Part shown: in pieces, positions 49,801 through 62,452 of the stretch
Numbering within the stretch: the first letter of the stretch is position 1
How the letters are laid out: every line of letters starts with the position of its first letter
NCBI RefSeq assembly: GCF_963678635.1
Contig: NC_087069.1
Coordinates: 41,871,883 to 41,935,882 of the forward strand
DNA: 64,000 nucleotides
Direction: 5' to 3'
DNA from: Symsagittifera roscoffensis
Taxonomy: Eukaryota > Xenacoelomorpha > Acoela > Convolutidae
Made by a program: the position numbers and the translations under genes
The notes under the pieces: model-generated
What the model was told of the DNA's origin: nothing
Seen by the model: only the letters and a program-made list of their open reading frames with translations
Databases searched by the model: none

Positions 49801-51829
49801 AGTAAATATGTTTCAATTAATTCTTGTAGAAAATCAGGATCAAGTACTCAGAAATTGAAGTCAAAATATTTCGACGCACCGAAGTAAAAAGAGCTTATGC
49901 ATCGGACTTTAAAGGTTAACTTTTAGATGTGCGCATGTGACTTCTGAATTGTATAGGGCCGATGATTTTTTTCGTTGAAAACTATTTTGTTAATCGCTTT
50001 TATTTGTTCTATAGCAAAAAAGCGAGGTCTGAGTATAGGGCACCTTAACTGGCAGTACCAAAAGTCTCGCGAAACTGCAATTTTAAAAACTAATAAAACT
50101 AATCAATATTTTTTGCAGCGTTCCAAAAACACTTTTCAACTAACTACAAAATTTGAGAAGGTTTTGACTAAAAATGAATCTGAAAAATTAATAGAAATGG
50201 CAAGGTTTAAATTCGATTGCGCTTGCTTTTCGTTTCAAAAACGGAGGTTTAAGAATAATAGAAAAAAGCACAACAAAAAAAGTCAGTAAAAATTGTGGAT
50301 CGTTTTCAAACAAATTAGAATTTGTTACCATTTTACAGAAAAAAATTATCAATTTTTATTCTCAGATGATTGCTCTGCTCTAATAACCTATAATGCAAGA
50401 TTTCTTTTCAAATAAAAACTTGATTAAATTTTGATGTTGTATCATTTGATTGATTGATCCTTTCCGACGTTTTTTTTTTCTGATGATTATTGATTTGCTG
50501 AGGAGAAACAATTACTTCAAACGTAAGTTTTTTCCCAACATTTTTCAAAAACACGCACTGGAATTTTAAGATTGAATATCGATGAAGTTTGATTTTTAAA
50601 AAGTCGATTACCATCAATTAAAAATAGATTATTTTTTCAATATCTAATGAAGCATTAAAATCCGTTGCAAATCATTTTTAAATGATTTTTCCACTTTCAT
50701 ATATAAAGTCAAGAAACCTCCATTACAACTGATTTTTTTCCTCTTTTTTAAGATGCAAGTTTCAATGCACACAGAGTCGTTTACACGTTTTTAACTAAAG
50801 TTGGTTATCTGTTGTTCAATTCACTTTTTTCTGCGCAGTTTTGATTTTACTCATTTAATGCTACACAATAAAGTTGCTTTCAACCTTTTTTTTAAGTTTA
50901 TTTAGATACTTCGGGGGAATTGGAGTTGCATTTTCAATAATTTGACTCAAAAATTTGTCGAAACGCTTGTACGAATTATAATGCATTGGGGGTGTTGGTT
51001 CTGGTGGGAGGTTGCAGGGGTAAGCGACAAAAGGGTTAACGTTCAGCAGTAAGGGGGCAAACATTGAAACATTGAAGGGGTGTAAAGGGGAAATCGGTGA
51101 ACATTTGCTTGATACAAAACAAAAGCAAATCGGAAAAAAGGATAGCCGGTTAATGTGCAGCTAGCACAATATTCCGACCATAATCATAAAAAAAAAATTC
51201 AAAAAATTGTAATTTTCTTCTGCATGGTGTGAGAAAAGGATATGAGCGAAAAACCAGAGCTTAGGCATATTCGACACTCATAGTGAAAAAAGCAAACTGC
51301 AAAATACTTTTGATAAAAAATGACTAAAAAAATCCAAAAGATTTTCAAAAAAAATTTCAACGTTTATTGCAGTTTTTTTTGAATTTTTGGCGTTTTTGTT
51401 TAAAAAATGCGCTAAACTATAGCTTTTTGGCGACTAAAACTACGTTTTTGTTGCTTAAGTTTAGCAATTGAATGCTTTTAAGATAGTTAAACAAAATATT
51501 GTAAGCCTGCTCGCTCACGCGAAATAATTAGACGAAAAATCAAAAAAATTCAAACCAATTTTTCTTACAATCTGGAAATTTTTCTGAAACTTATTACAAA
51601 GTTTTGTTTAAATCACGACTGGATAGGCTTTAAAATTATATATCACTGAACTCTCTCTTATAATTATTTGTGTTAGCTGACTTTGCGGGAAAACAAAAAA
51701 AAGAAAAAACCAAAATACATCCGAATACAAAACTCCTTCTCGTTTTTGAATTGATCGGAACAAAAATTCCATTTCAGTTTAATTTATTTGGATTATAATT
51801 AATTTTCCAAAGAATTGATAAAAACAAAC
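46850..51829. other. AT-rich intergenic DNA, no gene seen
   Basis: About 5 kb of A/T-run-rich sequence. The short ORFs have biased, low-complexity composition and no splice context. It contains a diverged local duplication at 49,425-49,730. Confidence 0.5.
49425..49730. repeat. Diverged tandem duplication (units about 150-175 bp)
   Basis: The order acttttttaaaac, tggcgtgaaggcgcctttaa, gactagttaggcaaaatggt and ctgaacgttccatagac recurs with substitutions as acttatttaaaat, tgcatcaaggcacccttaa, gaccaattagccaaaatggc and ctgaacgttccatagac. Confidence 0.7.
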
Positions 51830-52156
51830 TCAGGGATTCGACCACCTGCCGACCCAAAGAGTCCCTCTTTGTACTATTTTGAGATATCCATTTTTGGTGA
51901 TGGACCCTAAAAATTTTCAAAAGGCGCCTGTGGCGCCATTATATACTAATTTTTAGGAGGGAGCGCGCGCCGAAAAAACGCAATGTTTTGGTCAAAATTT
52001 TCCAAAATGTGCCTAAAAACGCTATTTTTGGCCTGTTTTTTCAAAATTTCGCCTGCGGCTCAGAAAATTTGGCTAAAATAAGGACAAAACAGTGCTTTGG
52101 GAGAGCTCGAAAAGTCAACTTGGTCGACTTAGAAAAAAATCCTAGATCCGCCCCTG
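51830..52156 (-). mobile_element. hAT-like MITE copy (reverse orientation)
   Basis: Ends cctagatccgcccctgc, the inverse of the family start, and contains the family's gcgcctgtggcgccattata and ggagcgcgcgccg blocks. It also shares gattcgaccacctgccgacc with the copy at 54.55 kb. Confidence 0.65.
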
Positions 52157-54425
52157 CCGTGAGCAAAAAAAATAAAAGCAATAAAAGTATAAATTTAGGC
52201 TTGATAGATTTTCGGAAAAAAGCAATTTTGGCTATATGACTTGAGTTTTTTTAGAAAATGAGGTTTTTTCAAGTGTTTTTGATTAGGGCTCGATTATATC
52301 ATACACAGCTCGTTTTATCCAATTTAGCATGTGCAAAACCATCCAGCATCCGAAGCTCTTCCCACCTTTCTGGCCAGAACAGTTAGCTAAGTCGTGGAAA
52401 AACTTCCAGACTCCATTTTCCAGTCTCCTAAAATCACAGCTCCAAACCAATGAGGAAAAAGAAAAGGGTTGTCAATGATTTTTGATATGTTTATTTTGAA
52501 AGCACCTTCCCACATCAAAAGCCCTTGGGCGAATTCAGCGAGAAAAGGAGGGCAGATGCCCCCTTTTAGATATTCCAAACCCCATTTGGGACGTTTTGGG
52601 TATCGAATTTCGGTACATCTTCAAACGTAGGCATCCGGCCGCCATAAAGAAATTTTGGGTCTTCTATAGCGTGAACAACTCGTGAAAAATTACATTTATT
52701 GTACAAACCTATTACAATAATGGTCCACGGGGAGTCAGTTTAAATGGTCCACGGTTTCATCTCCAAACAATCGCCTTTGAATTCATAAACAATGGTCGGA
52801 GCGGATACGATAATACAATTTTCAAATTAGATGCTCAGACTCGGACTTTTGTTGTTCTTCCCAAAGAAGTGCTTAAATATCCGAATATGAAATAACGCTT
52901 GATTATTTCTTTGTTTGTTTGTTGTTTTAATCAAACACACTAACTGTATTTGTTGTTTCTTGGGAAACGTAATGATCAACCATATGTAAAAGCTTTTGTG
53001 TCTCAGTAAAATGATACATTGTCTTGATTCCTACATTTTTGTACCCACTGATAGTCTGAGGAAATTTATGTTTCTGCTTATGATGTTTTGATAACTTAAC
53101 CTTTTTATCAAAATATGGAGTTAAAATAACAAAAATCCAGGTCTATTTTTCCCAAAATGGCTGCAAAGCTCCGATAATCGAATTTCAATTAAAACATATC
53201 AAATAACGAATTAATCCCTGGTTTTTTCTTTGTTATATTACAACTTGGAAGAGTTAAACATTTTCTTTTAATTTTTGTCATTTTCCTTTGTTTTTGTCCA
53301 TTTTCTTTTGTTAACAAACCAACTTTTAGTGCCCGTATTATTTAGTGTGCTGCAACATATATTCAGTTGAAAATCATTTCAACTTGGAACCCGCCCCTGT
53401 AGCGTGAATAAAATTTAAATACTTTTTCACTTTTCAAAGTATTATCTAAAATCGATCCCTATGGAATCTGATTAACACGGCTACTGTTTGTTTTGTTCAT
53501 CTTTTTTTATTAATTTTGTCTCATCATTAACCTTTTTGAGCGTGAAAAAAAAATTAAAAGCTGTATCAATTTATTTTTTTTTTGCTGCAAAAAAATATTT
53601 TGATGTTTTTGATGTTAAACAGGAGAAAATTAAATCCCGAATCAATCATATTCATTTCGTTTGTTGTGTTTATTTACCAATATGAGTTTTATAAGCATTT
53701 GAAATAATTCTTCACTTTTTTCTATTTTTTTAGTTCACCGCTTTTTCTGATTGGTCTAAAGGTGAACAGCATTTTAGAATACAGCTGCACTTAGACAGAA
53801 TATTATTTGATATATTTTCATACTATTTATGAAAATTTTTATATTATTTATATCTTTCAGCAACTTTTATTACAATTTTGCCACTTTTACACCTTTGGTG
53901 AAGTTATTTATTTATGAGCCCAATCAGCCAAACCAAATTGCTGTTCATCCCTAAATTCAGCTTGAACAAGTAAATAAAGCAAGCCAACACTCGTCGATTT
54001 TTTTTTCAATTTGCTAACTGTCAATCACTTTATTTCTTCATCATTCACGTTAGAGTAAAAAAAGCTTGATTACACCTAAAAATCTAACCATCAATTGAAA
54101 ATTGGGTTATCCATACTTTGAATTATTTTTTCTTCATATAAAAAAAAACAAATTTCGATATATTTTGTAAAAAAATATTTGCAAAAACAGAATAGAATCT
54201 GAAAAATATATCTTTGAGTGGTTTGCAATAACTTCTTGATTGGTTTGCAATAATTGCAAAAACCTCCTTCTTTAGTTCAAATTGATTAGTTTCTTTCATT
54301 AAGATTACTCACCATCTGCAATACAAACACCCTCTCTCATTGCAAATATATTTAACCCATTTTCGACATCAATTTCACCCGAAGAAGTTACATAGTTGCC
54401 TTTATCTAACTACCTTTGTTTCAAT
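52157..54425. other. AT-rich region upstream of the Eph gene, no gene seen
   Basis: No convincing ORF. The promoter of the gene starting at 54,426 should lie in its last part, but no TATA or initiator element stands out in this AT-rich sequence. Confidence 0.4.
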
Positions 54426-54492
54426 ATGTTGACTTCTAAGTTGGTTGCTTTCATCGAGGTTCTGCTATTTGCAACCCTGGTTTATCCGGAAG
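54426..54492 (+). CDS. Eph receptor tyrosine kinase, exon 1 (signal peptide)
   Basis: The first coding exon of a gene continuing at 59,061, 60,014 and 61,980. ATG at 54,426 starts a typical signal peptide (MLTSKLVAFIEVLLFATLVY), followed by a near-ideal donor GAAG|GTAAGT at 54,493, leaving one base of a split codon that fits exon 2. Eph receptors are single-pass membrane tyrosine kinases that bind ephrins on neighbouring cells to direct repulsion and tissue boundaries. Downstream exons supply a ligand-binding domain of about 172 residues with the four family cysteines in order, then the first cysteines of the Cys-rich region. The kinase and transmembrane parts must lie beyond the window. Intron 1 is about 4.6 kb and holds three MITE copies. 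Confidence 0.8.
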
Positions 54493-54549
54493 GTAAGTTC
54501 AAGATCAGACCCAATTATTATACATGTTCCGATCGTATGTATATATAGC

Positions 54550-54760
54550 TTCAGTAGCGGATTTAGGGGGGACGCCCCCCTTAGGGATTCGACCACCTGC
54601 CGACCCAAAGGGTTCCCCCTTTGAACTGTTTTGATATATCCATTTTTGGCTGACTGACCTTTAAACCTTTCCAAAGGCGCCTTTGGCGCCAATATATACT
54701 ATTTTTGAGGGGGAGAGCGCGCCCAAAAAAAAACAAGATTTTTTGGTTAAAATTTTCCAC
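54550..54760 (+). mobile_element. hAT-like MITE copy in Eph intron 1
   Basis: Starts tagcggatttagggggg, 58 bp after the exon 1 donor, and shares gattcgaccacctgccgacc and ggcgcctttggcgccaatat with the 51.8-kb copy. The far terminus is not clear. Confidence 0.6.
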
Positions 54761-57700
54761 AAAATGTTATGAAGATTTTTTGGGATCCATGATAGTGATA
54801 CGTTACCTAAAAAATAGATAGTATTTATAGTTGTTATCAGTGCGAAAACTATACATACCAACAGGTTATGTCATTAGGGATAACTATCTTTTTTGTTCAC
54901 ATGTTCCCATTTTTAGTAATTTTTTCTACCAAAAATACATTCGACATATATAGCATTTTTTTTTGTAAATTTTATTTCTACGATACATGAACCAAGAAGC
55001 AGTTGAAATTGATCACAGCGCTTTTGTTTCCGATCTGCTTCTCATTAATCATATTGACCTTCATTTCCACCTGTTCTCTTGTTAGAGCAAAGGGGGCGAG
55101 GATGAGCAACCGGAAGAGGGCGTTGATTTCAACTCCATCAGAAGTTTTCACACCTCGCTTCCCTCTTTTTTTTGTGACGGTTCAACTGTGACCAAAAATA
55201 TCTGAACAAAAAAAATACTTGATTTCCTACGAAAGTTATGCGCCTAATTTCCACATTAAAGCTGAATAATTTAATGTTTTTTCAAAATTTTTGAATGAGT
55301 ACAAAAGTTTTTAAGCAGCTTCAATGTAATTTAGCTTGAATAAAAATAGAAATTTTGAATAAGTCCGTTTTGTAGCATAATAACTAAATTTTGCTCGAGC
55401 TTTCTCTCCTAATAGTGGAACCATGTTTAGCTTAGAGAATTTTTTCACGGCATTTAAGTCATCTAAAACGAAGATCGTAAACATTGATCAAGCGTGATAA
55501 CTTCATCAGCGCATCTTCAAACCCTTTTAGTCGCGATTCGGATCCAAAGCAATGTTTCAAAATATTGTTTAATTGCCAAAAAACGTATGGAAAGTTTCAT
55601 CTCTAAAAACAAAAAAAAAAAAAAGAACCATTTCGAGAAAAAAAATTTCCAAAAAAAAATCAAATTTTTGGTTCATAGGTTTTTCTATCATTCTGAGCTA
55701 ATTCAGTCACTTCTGCATCAATTAATCTGTGATGTTTTTTCCCACAACCGGTGTCGCTTTGCTAAGTTCAGAAATTTCTTCAGGTCAAAAAGGATAGCTT
55801 TAAATTTTTTGGGTAAGAGATTAATTTAACACTAAGGTCGCAATTAGGGTTTTCAATAGGGTTCAAAAAATATAGCCAAAGGGGTCAATTTCGGCCTCTC
55901 ATAAATATTCTAAATCACCGCAGGTCGCTGATTGATCCGAATATAAACCTATTTAACCAGAAATCATCAGCTCAATATTTTGAAAACTGCTATTTTAAAA
56001 CCATCCTATTTTAACTTTTTATTGGACTTGTTCCCCTGATGATTGTGTTACGACCATCCAATTAACCTAAGCCAAAACTAGCACACATATTCAATCCACA
56101 GTGAAAGATTAAACATGAAAAAAATTCTGTAAGTTTTTGATCAAAAAGGCTTGTTTAAGTCGAGAAAATATATTTTTTAAAAACTTCTTATCTAATTATA
56201 ATCTTTCTAGTCCAAAAATACAGATAAGAGCCTGTAATTAAACTTAGGAGCTGAGTCCTTTTTTTGTTTTTGTTACTCGAAGCCTGTCGAGCTTTCTTCT
56301 AGTTAATACTGTGCCAGAATGTAAGTTGGTGTTTGAAAGCCAAACACGTTGATTGGGCAATTGTTACCTGTTAATTAGATTACCCTTCCGCTATATTGCT
56401 ACCTGTAAGCTTTGCATGGTATGAAAACGATCTAACCATCATTTTTTCAGCGAAATGGGAGTATCAAATGTATTTTACCATGTTAGGATTATATGATAGC
56501 TATTTAAAAGTTAAAATTGAATATCAAACGATCCCAAATAGTTGCAGAATAAATGCTGATCGTAAATTAGGCACAAAAATTTACTCTTTTTTTAAACTAA
56601 TATATAGCTATCATTTCATTGTCTTTTTCAAAAACAGTAATGCAGTTTTTGAATAATATAAAAGCTAATTGCGGTTATTTTAAATGGTCGTTTTCTATAT
56701 GCCATTGTGATATTTGGGTGGGTAACGAGGGCTTGTCGAACCCAAAACAAAACTTTTCTGAGTAATCGGTTAATTAGTAAAAAAAAAAAAACGTACGCCT
56801 TAGATTCAGTTTCCATTCATTTTTTAAGACGCTTTTGTGACTGAAATTTTGAAAAAAAATGAGTTCCTTTGACAAATTAACTCGTTACATCTTAACTTTG
56901 TAAGCCATGTTTTATATTTAATCTAAGAAATTCTCTTTTCATTAAAAGAAGGTTGTGAGAAGTACTTTTTATTTGAAATATTTGATCCCGAATTGTTAAC
57001 CTTTGCATCAACAATAACATGTCACCCGCAAAGAAAACCAGAAATTGTTGCTTTTAAATCTTCACGCCTTTCAATCATCAAAATCAAAAAATGGTCTTGT
57101 ATTTTTAGTACAGGCCGAAAAATCTTTTTTCAACCACTCTCAGACAGGCGCCTTGAGATAAAAAATGTTCATTTGTTCTTCGAATTGTGATGATGATTTT
57201 TATTTTGAACCCAAAAATATTCAAAATTATGAAAGTGACAAAATAAATCTTCGCAAATTTAAAAAATGTATCTTAATTGTTACTCAAGTCATTTTTGCTA
57301 TATCTTTTCTCGTTGAACTTGTTGAATCAGAGGAATAAAATTGGCTTTCTAAATGGTCTGCAAAAATGCTTTTTGTCCGAAAGAGATTTGCTCGACAACT
57401 GTCAGAAAACAATGAGAGCGTGCTTAACCGTGCATTTGTTTTCGGCCCTTCAGTAAAAAATCCCCGTTGGAATATGTCATTATGGAAGATTAGGACGTGG
57501 TCGTAAAAGGTTTAAAAGATTACGCCTAATAATAAAACAACCTTGTCTTTTCTTCGCTGCTCAGTTGAAAAACAACACTTTCAAAACGCCTGTTAGTTCT
57601 TGACAACTGAAAAATGAGCGATAAAATATTGCGAGTATCAATTAAAGGGACACCTTTGTTCTGACTATCAAAAAGGAGAACTAAAATTACAGTTCTGTTT

Positions 57701-57846
57701 TTTTTTCTTTTTGTATATTTTGCGTCGCACGAGCAGTTTTAGGTGGAAATTTTATCAAATACGCAACAAAAAAATTCAATTTTTTTTGCAACTCCCCGGT
57801 ATATTTTTTGAAAAAATTATTATACTAAAACCTGTATTTCACACAG

Positions 57847-58112
57847 GGTTGGATCATGGATTTTCTCGAATGGAGGGCTGATTGTAAAAAAATTTCGAAA
57901 ACTCAATTTTTTTAGGTCGATCAAATTGATTTTCTGAGCTCTCCCAAATCCTTATAAAGACTGTACTTTGACGACATTTACTACGCCGCAGCCAAATTAA
58001 AAAAAAAACAGGGCAAAATAGGCGTTCTTAGGCAATTTTTGAAAAGTTTTGATCAAAGTTGCGTTTTTCGATGAGCGCTACCCGTCTAAATTAGTATATA
58101 TTGGCGCCTTTA
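57847..58112 (+). mobile_element. hAT-like MITE copy in Eph intron 1
   Basis: Begins ggttggatcatggattttct and has the family's gagctctcccaaatcct, cagggcaaaat and atatattggcgcctttag blocks in order. The terminal motif is degraded. Confidence 0.55.
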
Positions 58113-58644
58113 GATTTGATTTTTAAAAAACCGTTCTAAAAACGCTCATCGAATTGCTATGTTCAAAAAAATCAACAATTCTGATTAATTCTGAAGTTTT
58201 TCTAAAATTCTGAAAAATTCTAAAGTAAATGGCATGTCTGAGTTGCTTCAGTTTCCGTTTTCGGTCATTTCTAATATCGTTTATAAAATTTATGTAACCA
58301 TCTTTTCTTAATTTTGGCACATTTTGTCAGTTTTTTTGACCATTTGGGACTGATCAAACATGATGGGAGGATGAAATTTAAACGTGTTCACAGGTTGTTT
58401 CCTTCTTTTAGAGTAAACGATCTTTTTAAGTGATATTTAATAAAACGTGATTCAAACAGCAAACACCATGTTTGCAAGTTATGTAATCAAAAGGATATTA
58501 AAAAATGTTTTATCTGCAAGCAAACTTGAGGCAATATTTTCAACTTAAATGAGTAAATGTGCAAAGAAAATTAAGTTAGCTGCAATTATAGTTAATGGAA
58601 AGTCAGTCACATTAAGTGCAATTTTTATTGTGAAGTTCTTTCAA

Positions 58645-58938
58645 AAAGGGACGGATCTAGGATTTTCTCGAGCAGTGATAGGGTGGCGGATTTTCAAAAT
58701 TTTTTGGTAAATTTTTTCGACCTTTTTTTAGGTTGACCGATTTGGTTTTTTGAGCGCTCCCAGAACTCTGTTAAATATCCTATATTGATAAAGTTTAAAT
58801 TTTTGAAAAAAAAACAGGTCAAAATGCCGTTTTTTAGCAATTTTAAAACTTTGATTTAAAATTTGCTTTTTTTCGGCGCGCGCTCCCCTGCAAAATTACT
58901 ATATGTTGGTGCCAATGGTCGAAATCTGCCCCTGCATC
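58645..58938 (+). mobile_element. hAT-like MITE copy in Eph intron 1, both ends visible
   Basis: Starts gggacggatctaggatttt and ends gaaatctgcccctgc, giving inverted ends of the CAGGGGCGGATC type. Inside are gagcgctcccagaactct, aaacaggtcaaaat and ggcgcgcgctcccctgc. About 290 bp with no coding capacity. Confidence 0.7.
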
Positions 58939-59060
58939 CAAAGTTATTTTATGCAATTTTCAAATTAAAGTAACGTAACGAATATCGGCGAAGGTATTAA
59001 TTTGTAGTTTTCGTTTATTAGCTTTTATTGGCCTTTAATGTTAATTTTTTTTCGTTTCAG

Positions 59061-59137
59061 AAATCTTGAAGACGTTAGACGGTTCCAGCTTCCCATCTAC
59101 TCCGAGATGTGGGAATTCGCCGGACACCAATGGAAAA
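59061..59137 (+). CDS. Eph receptor, exon 2 (start of ligand-binding domain)
   Basis: A 77-bp exon with acceptor TTTCGTTTCAG ending at 59,060 and donor AAAA|GTAGGG at 59,138. Its first two bases complete the codon split in exon 1, and it ends on a codon boundary. It encodes the mature N-terminus (ILKTLDGSSFPSTPRCGN, then a short polar stretch). It has a cysteine that is not one of the four conserved Eph ligand-binding cysteines. The donor is weaker than the others, but the phase agreement on both sides supports the exon. Confidence 0.7.
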
Positions 59138-60013
59138 GTAGGGATAAGTATTTCCCACTAGACTAAATAGTGAATATATGTTGAAAAACATAATGTCCGA
59201 CATGATTATTTTCAAGTTATTTCAAGTTTTTGTACAAATTATGAAGAATTGAGTATAAACACGGACGTTTTTATGCATGCTCAAACTATTTCATCTGCTC
59301 AGAATTTTATTAGCATTAAAAAACTGAAATTCACACTTATATTTCGCCAAATTGAAGACTTTTCATGATCATATAATGAGTATATTACCTAACCCAAATA
59401 AGTACCAGCGTACTTTTCTAAGAAGTGTAATCACATCTATATTTAACCCGTCGTATTATTATTTTACAAAAAAAGCTAAACTTGCTAGTAGATGGGTTCG
59501 ATGCTCCAGTAACCTGATTTGTACCACTTCACTAATTGATTATAGATTCTAATTCCCCCTTCATCTACAGAAATAGAAGCACAATAGCTATATACTTGTA
59601 TTTGGAATTGTGTTGGTATCAAATTACCCCGTGGTTAAGTTAGGGAAGGTTAAGATATGTAGAGAGTTCAATTTATGAAGGGCATATTATATACTTGAAA
59701 CATGCGTCATTGTATTCCGGCAACTTTAAAATCTTTTTTTTTCAAACTAGATCTAGGTTTGAACCAAATTAATTTTCTACGGATTATCAACGTCCCATCC
59801 CTAAAACGAAAATTAATTTTTGAGAAAATTCAAAATTTTAATTAATATTTTTTGATTTTTTTTAAAATTATTTTTTTTTCGTAACTTAAACTGCTTCTGT
59901 TGCCAGATCCTTGTTTCTATTTAAATTATATCTGACCCAGCTACCACGAGGGCTCTTTTAGCTTACAAAATCCACCATTAATCCCTTTGTAAATTTCCCT
60001 TTTCTGTTCGCAG

Positions 60014-60183
60014 TGGTGTTTCGAACCCATGATGACTCAACTGCGTGTCTGTGGAAATCCAACTCTAGCTGCCAACCCAGGCAGTGGGTCCATCCCTTCA
60101 CCTGATCTGGGAGCTAACAGGGAAGTGATCTCCACACCTGTGAGACTTCCAGATGACTTGGATGAGTTTTTGCTCTCTCTCAA
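60014..60183 (+). CDS. Eph receptor, exon 3 (ligand-binding domain)
   Basis: A 170-bp exon with acceptor TTCTGTTCGCAG ending at 60,013 and donor CTCAA|GTGAGT at 60,184, leaving two bases of a split codon. It begins Trp-Cys and contains TQLRVCGN, aligned with the conserved (Y)QVC of Eph ligand-binding domains, then a Gly/Pro/Ser loop and LPDDLDEFLLSL, the strand preceding the next conserved cysteine. A minisatellite starts directly after the donor. Confidence 0.75.
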
Positions 60184-60185
60184 GT

Positions 60186-60276
60186 GAGTTGATTTTTCCA
60201 TTTTTGCAAGTTGATTTTTCCAATTTTGCGAGTTGATTTTCCAATTTTGCGAGTTGATTTTTCCATTTTGCGAGTT
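60186..60276 (+). repeat. Minisatellite of about 23-bp units starting at the exon 3 splice donor
   Basis: Four to five units of gagttgatttttccaattttgc with small length changes. The first unit overlaps the donor's tail (gtgagttgattttt), as though the repeat expanded from the 5' splice site. Confidence 0.85.
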
Positions 60277-61979
60277 AATATGCTTAAAAAAACTGTGGTC
60301 TAAAAACGTGGTAAAAATACAAATTGAGTTCAAGACATATTTTTCAAATCCGTGTTCAAATCCGGAGTATATAAAGAAATATTTTAGGCAAAAAATCAAT
60401 TAAGGCTTGTTGTCAGTCATAAAAACTTGGCATCACGCCATTTTATCCGAATTATTTCAGGCTACTTTCAACCGCCACCCCACTAGATAATTTGAAAATC
60501 TATGCAGATTTGCTTTTTACGAGAATTTCATAAAGGAGAACAAAATTTTTAAATTTTTTTGTTCATATTCAGCATATTTTTGTCCTGATTCTAATATGAG
60601 AGTTCGTACTTCTTATTTTAAAAAACTATTTTTGATCATTTATTTGATGAAAGTGATATTTCTTTTTCCTATCAATATCTGAAATTGAGCCGTGTAGAAA
60701 TATACATAAGTGCGTGTAGCGTGTCGTTTCGAATTAGCCCTAATTGCAAATTATCTCGAGTAGCTACTCTTACATTTTGCACCTATAACTTCTTTCCCCC
60801 GCCCCAGGTGAAAATCAAAGAGTTTTTTCCACAAGGCGGAACAAGCTTCGGTCAGATCAATTTTCAAATTAGTCTCTTGTTACATTAAGCATCGTAAAAT
60901 ATGTCACAATATAGTCCGGTTTCAATTTGGAAAAGTAAGCTTAAATTATCAATTACACTATTAGTGCATTATGATATTAGCCCTGTTAAAATTCCCAGAA
61001 GGGCACATTTTCCAGCCCTGAATTGAATGAGGTACTTAATTTTACTTAAAAATACTACGGGTTAAAATTCCTTCGTTTATATTTCATGCGTAATTTGGAA
61101 AAAATATATATACTTTTTCTTCGCTTTTCGTAATTTTGTTTAAAAAAAAAAATTGTAAACAGAAATTTTAGTTACGCTGTACTCTGGGTTGAATTAATTT
61201 CCTTGAATTTTTCTATGCATAACTGCAAAAAGGTATTTTCATTTGGTAATATATGCTGGCGAGAAATTTTAGTGATATTTTAAAATGAATTGTTCTCAAA
61301 AAGTTAATTTGAATGCAAAAATTATTACTTGTTATTTTCTTTTTTCTTAAGATAATTTTTGATGACGAAATTTGTTTTTGGTGATGTTTTCTAAATTGAT
61401 TAACTTCGCATTTTTAAATTCATTTATTACGCGAAACTTAGGTTTATTTGCTCCTAATTATAAAATAAAAGATCAATTTTCTTTGAATACGAATTTTTGA
61501 GCGAGGCAACGGAAGTAATCGATATTTTCTCCCAGAAATTCGAACTCACAAAAGGAGTTAAAATTCCAATTAATTCTCCAAAAATTGAAATTCAATATTT
61601 TATGTTAAACTGCGGAATTAGAATTTACGTTTGTTTTTAACTCAATAATGAATGTTTATACTAAAAAAGACGAATCATGCATGAATGAAAGATAGAGAAA
61701 AAAAACAATTATGTTTTTAAGTAATAGAAAAGTATTTGAGAGAAACCTTGAAAAATACTTAGAAAAACCTTAACTAAGAAAAAAACCACCCCGAGCACAA
61801 ATATTCCGTTACTTTCGTATCGAAAGTCGGAACAATAATAGAAATTATCTGGGTCAAAATTTCAGTTCAATTTAATCAAGCGCTCAAAAATGGCATAAAA
61901 TGACGTTTTTATTAAAAACGTACGTTTCTGAGTTTAAAAAAATGATGGACTTGAAGTGTGATGTTCGTTTTGATTTTAG
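60277..61979. other. Eph intron 3, no gene seen
   Basis: About 1.7 kb, AT-rich. Short open frames have biased composition and lack consistent splice signals. Confidence 0.5.
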
Positions 61980-62452
61980 ATTCAGCATTTCATCTTGCGA
62001 CGAAAACGTGTTAAGTTCCAAATCCGATTGCTCCGAAGAACTCAAAATTGAACTCATCGGACAACTTGATCACAGCCCGAACGAAGTCGCCCTTTTCTCC
62101 AAAACCGAAACGACAGCTCTCGGAACAGCGCTGAGTGAAATATACTCAGTCAACAATCGGGAAAAATTTAGATATATTAGGCTAAAACTAACGTCAGGAA
62201 CAGCTTGCGTTACAGTTGAAAGCATTCAAATTAAAGCTGAAAAATGCTTGTCCGAAGTCGCGAACTTAGTTCGGTTCCAAAGCGCGTATGCTTCCGAAAG
62301 CAAACGACATTCGGGAAAATGTGTGGAAAATTCAGTTTTGAATGGAAAAAACCAGCCATTGAAAAAGTGTTCACATGGAAACTGGTTTTCGCTCATAGAG
62401 GCAAATTGTGTTTGCGAGAAAGGATTCTTTTTCGAGAGTGAAAAATGTAAAG
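61980..62452 (+). CDS. Eph receptor, exon 4 (rest of ligand-binding domain, start of Cys-rich region)
   Basis: A 473-bp exon with acceptor TTTTGATTTTAG ending at 61,979 and donor AAAG|GTGAGT at 62,453. Its first base completes the codon left by exon 3. It encodes FSISSCDENV (matching the F-x-x-RDC strand of Eph proteins), SDCSEELKIELIG, IRLKLTSGTACVTVESIQI and KAEKC. The cysteines in SSC, SDC and TAC, with RVC of exon 3, give the four ligand-binding-domain cysteines in family order. Next come GKCVENSVLNG and HGNWFSLIEANCVCEKGFF, the C..G.W....C.C..G pattern opening the Eph Cys-rich region. It ends one base into a codon. This is the strongest evidence for the gene's identity. Confidence 0.87.

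Noticed and set aside
49975-50289. ORF of about 104 codons with a hydrophobic start
   Set aside because: No ATG at its start, Lys/Asn/Phe-rich composition expected from AT-rich DNA, and no flanking exons.
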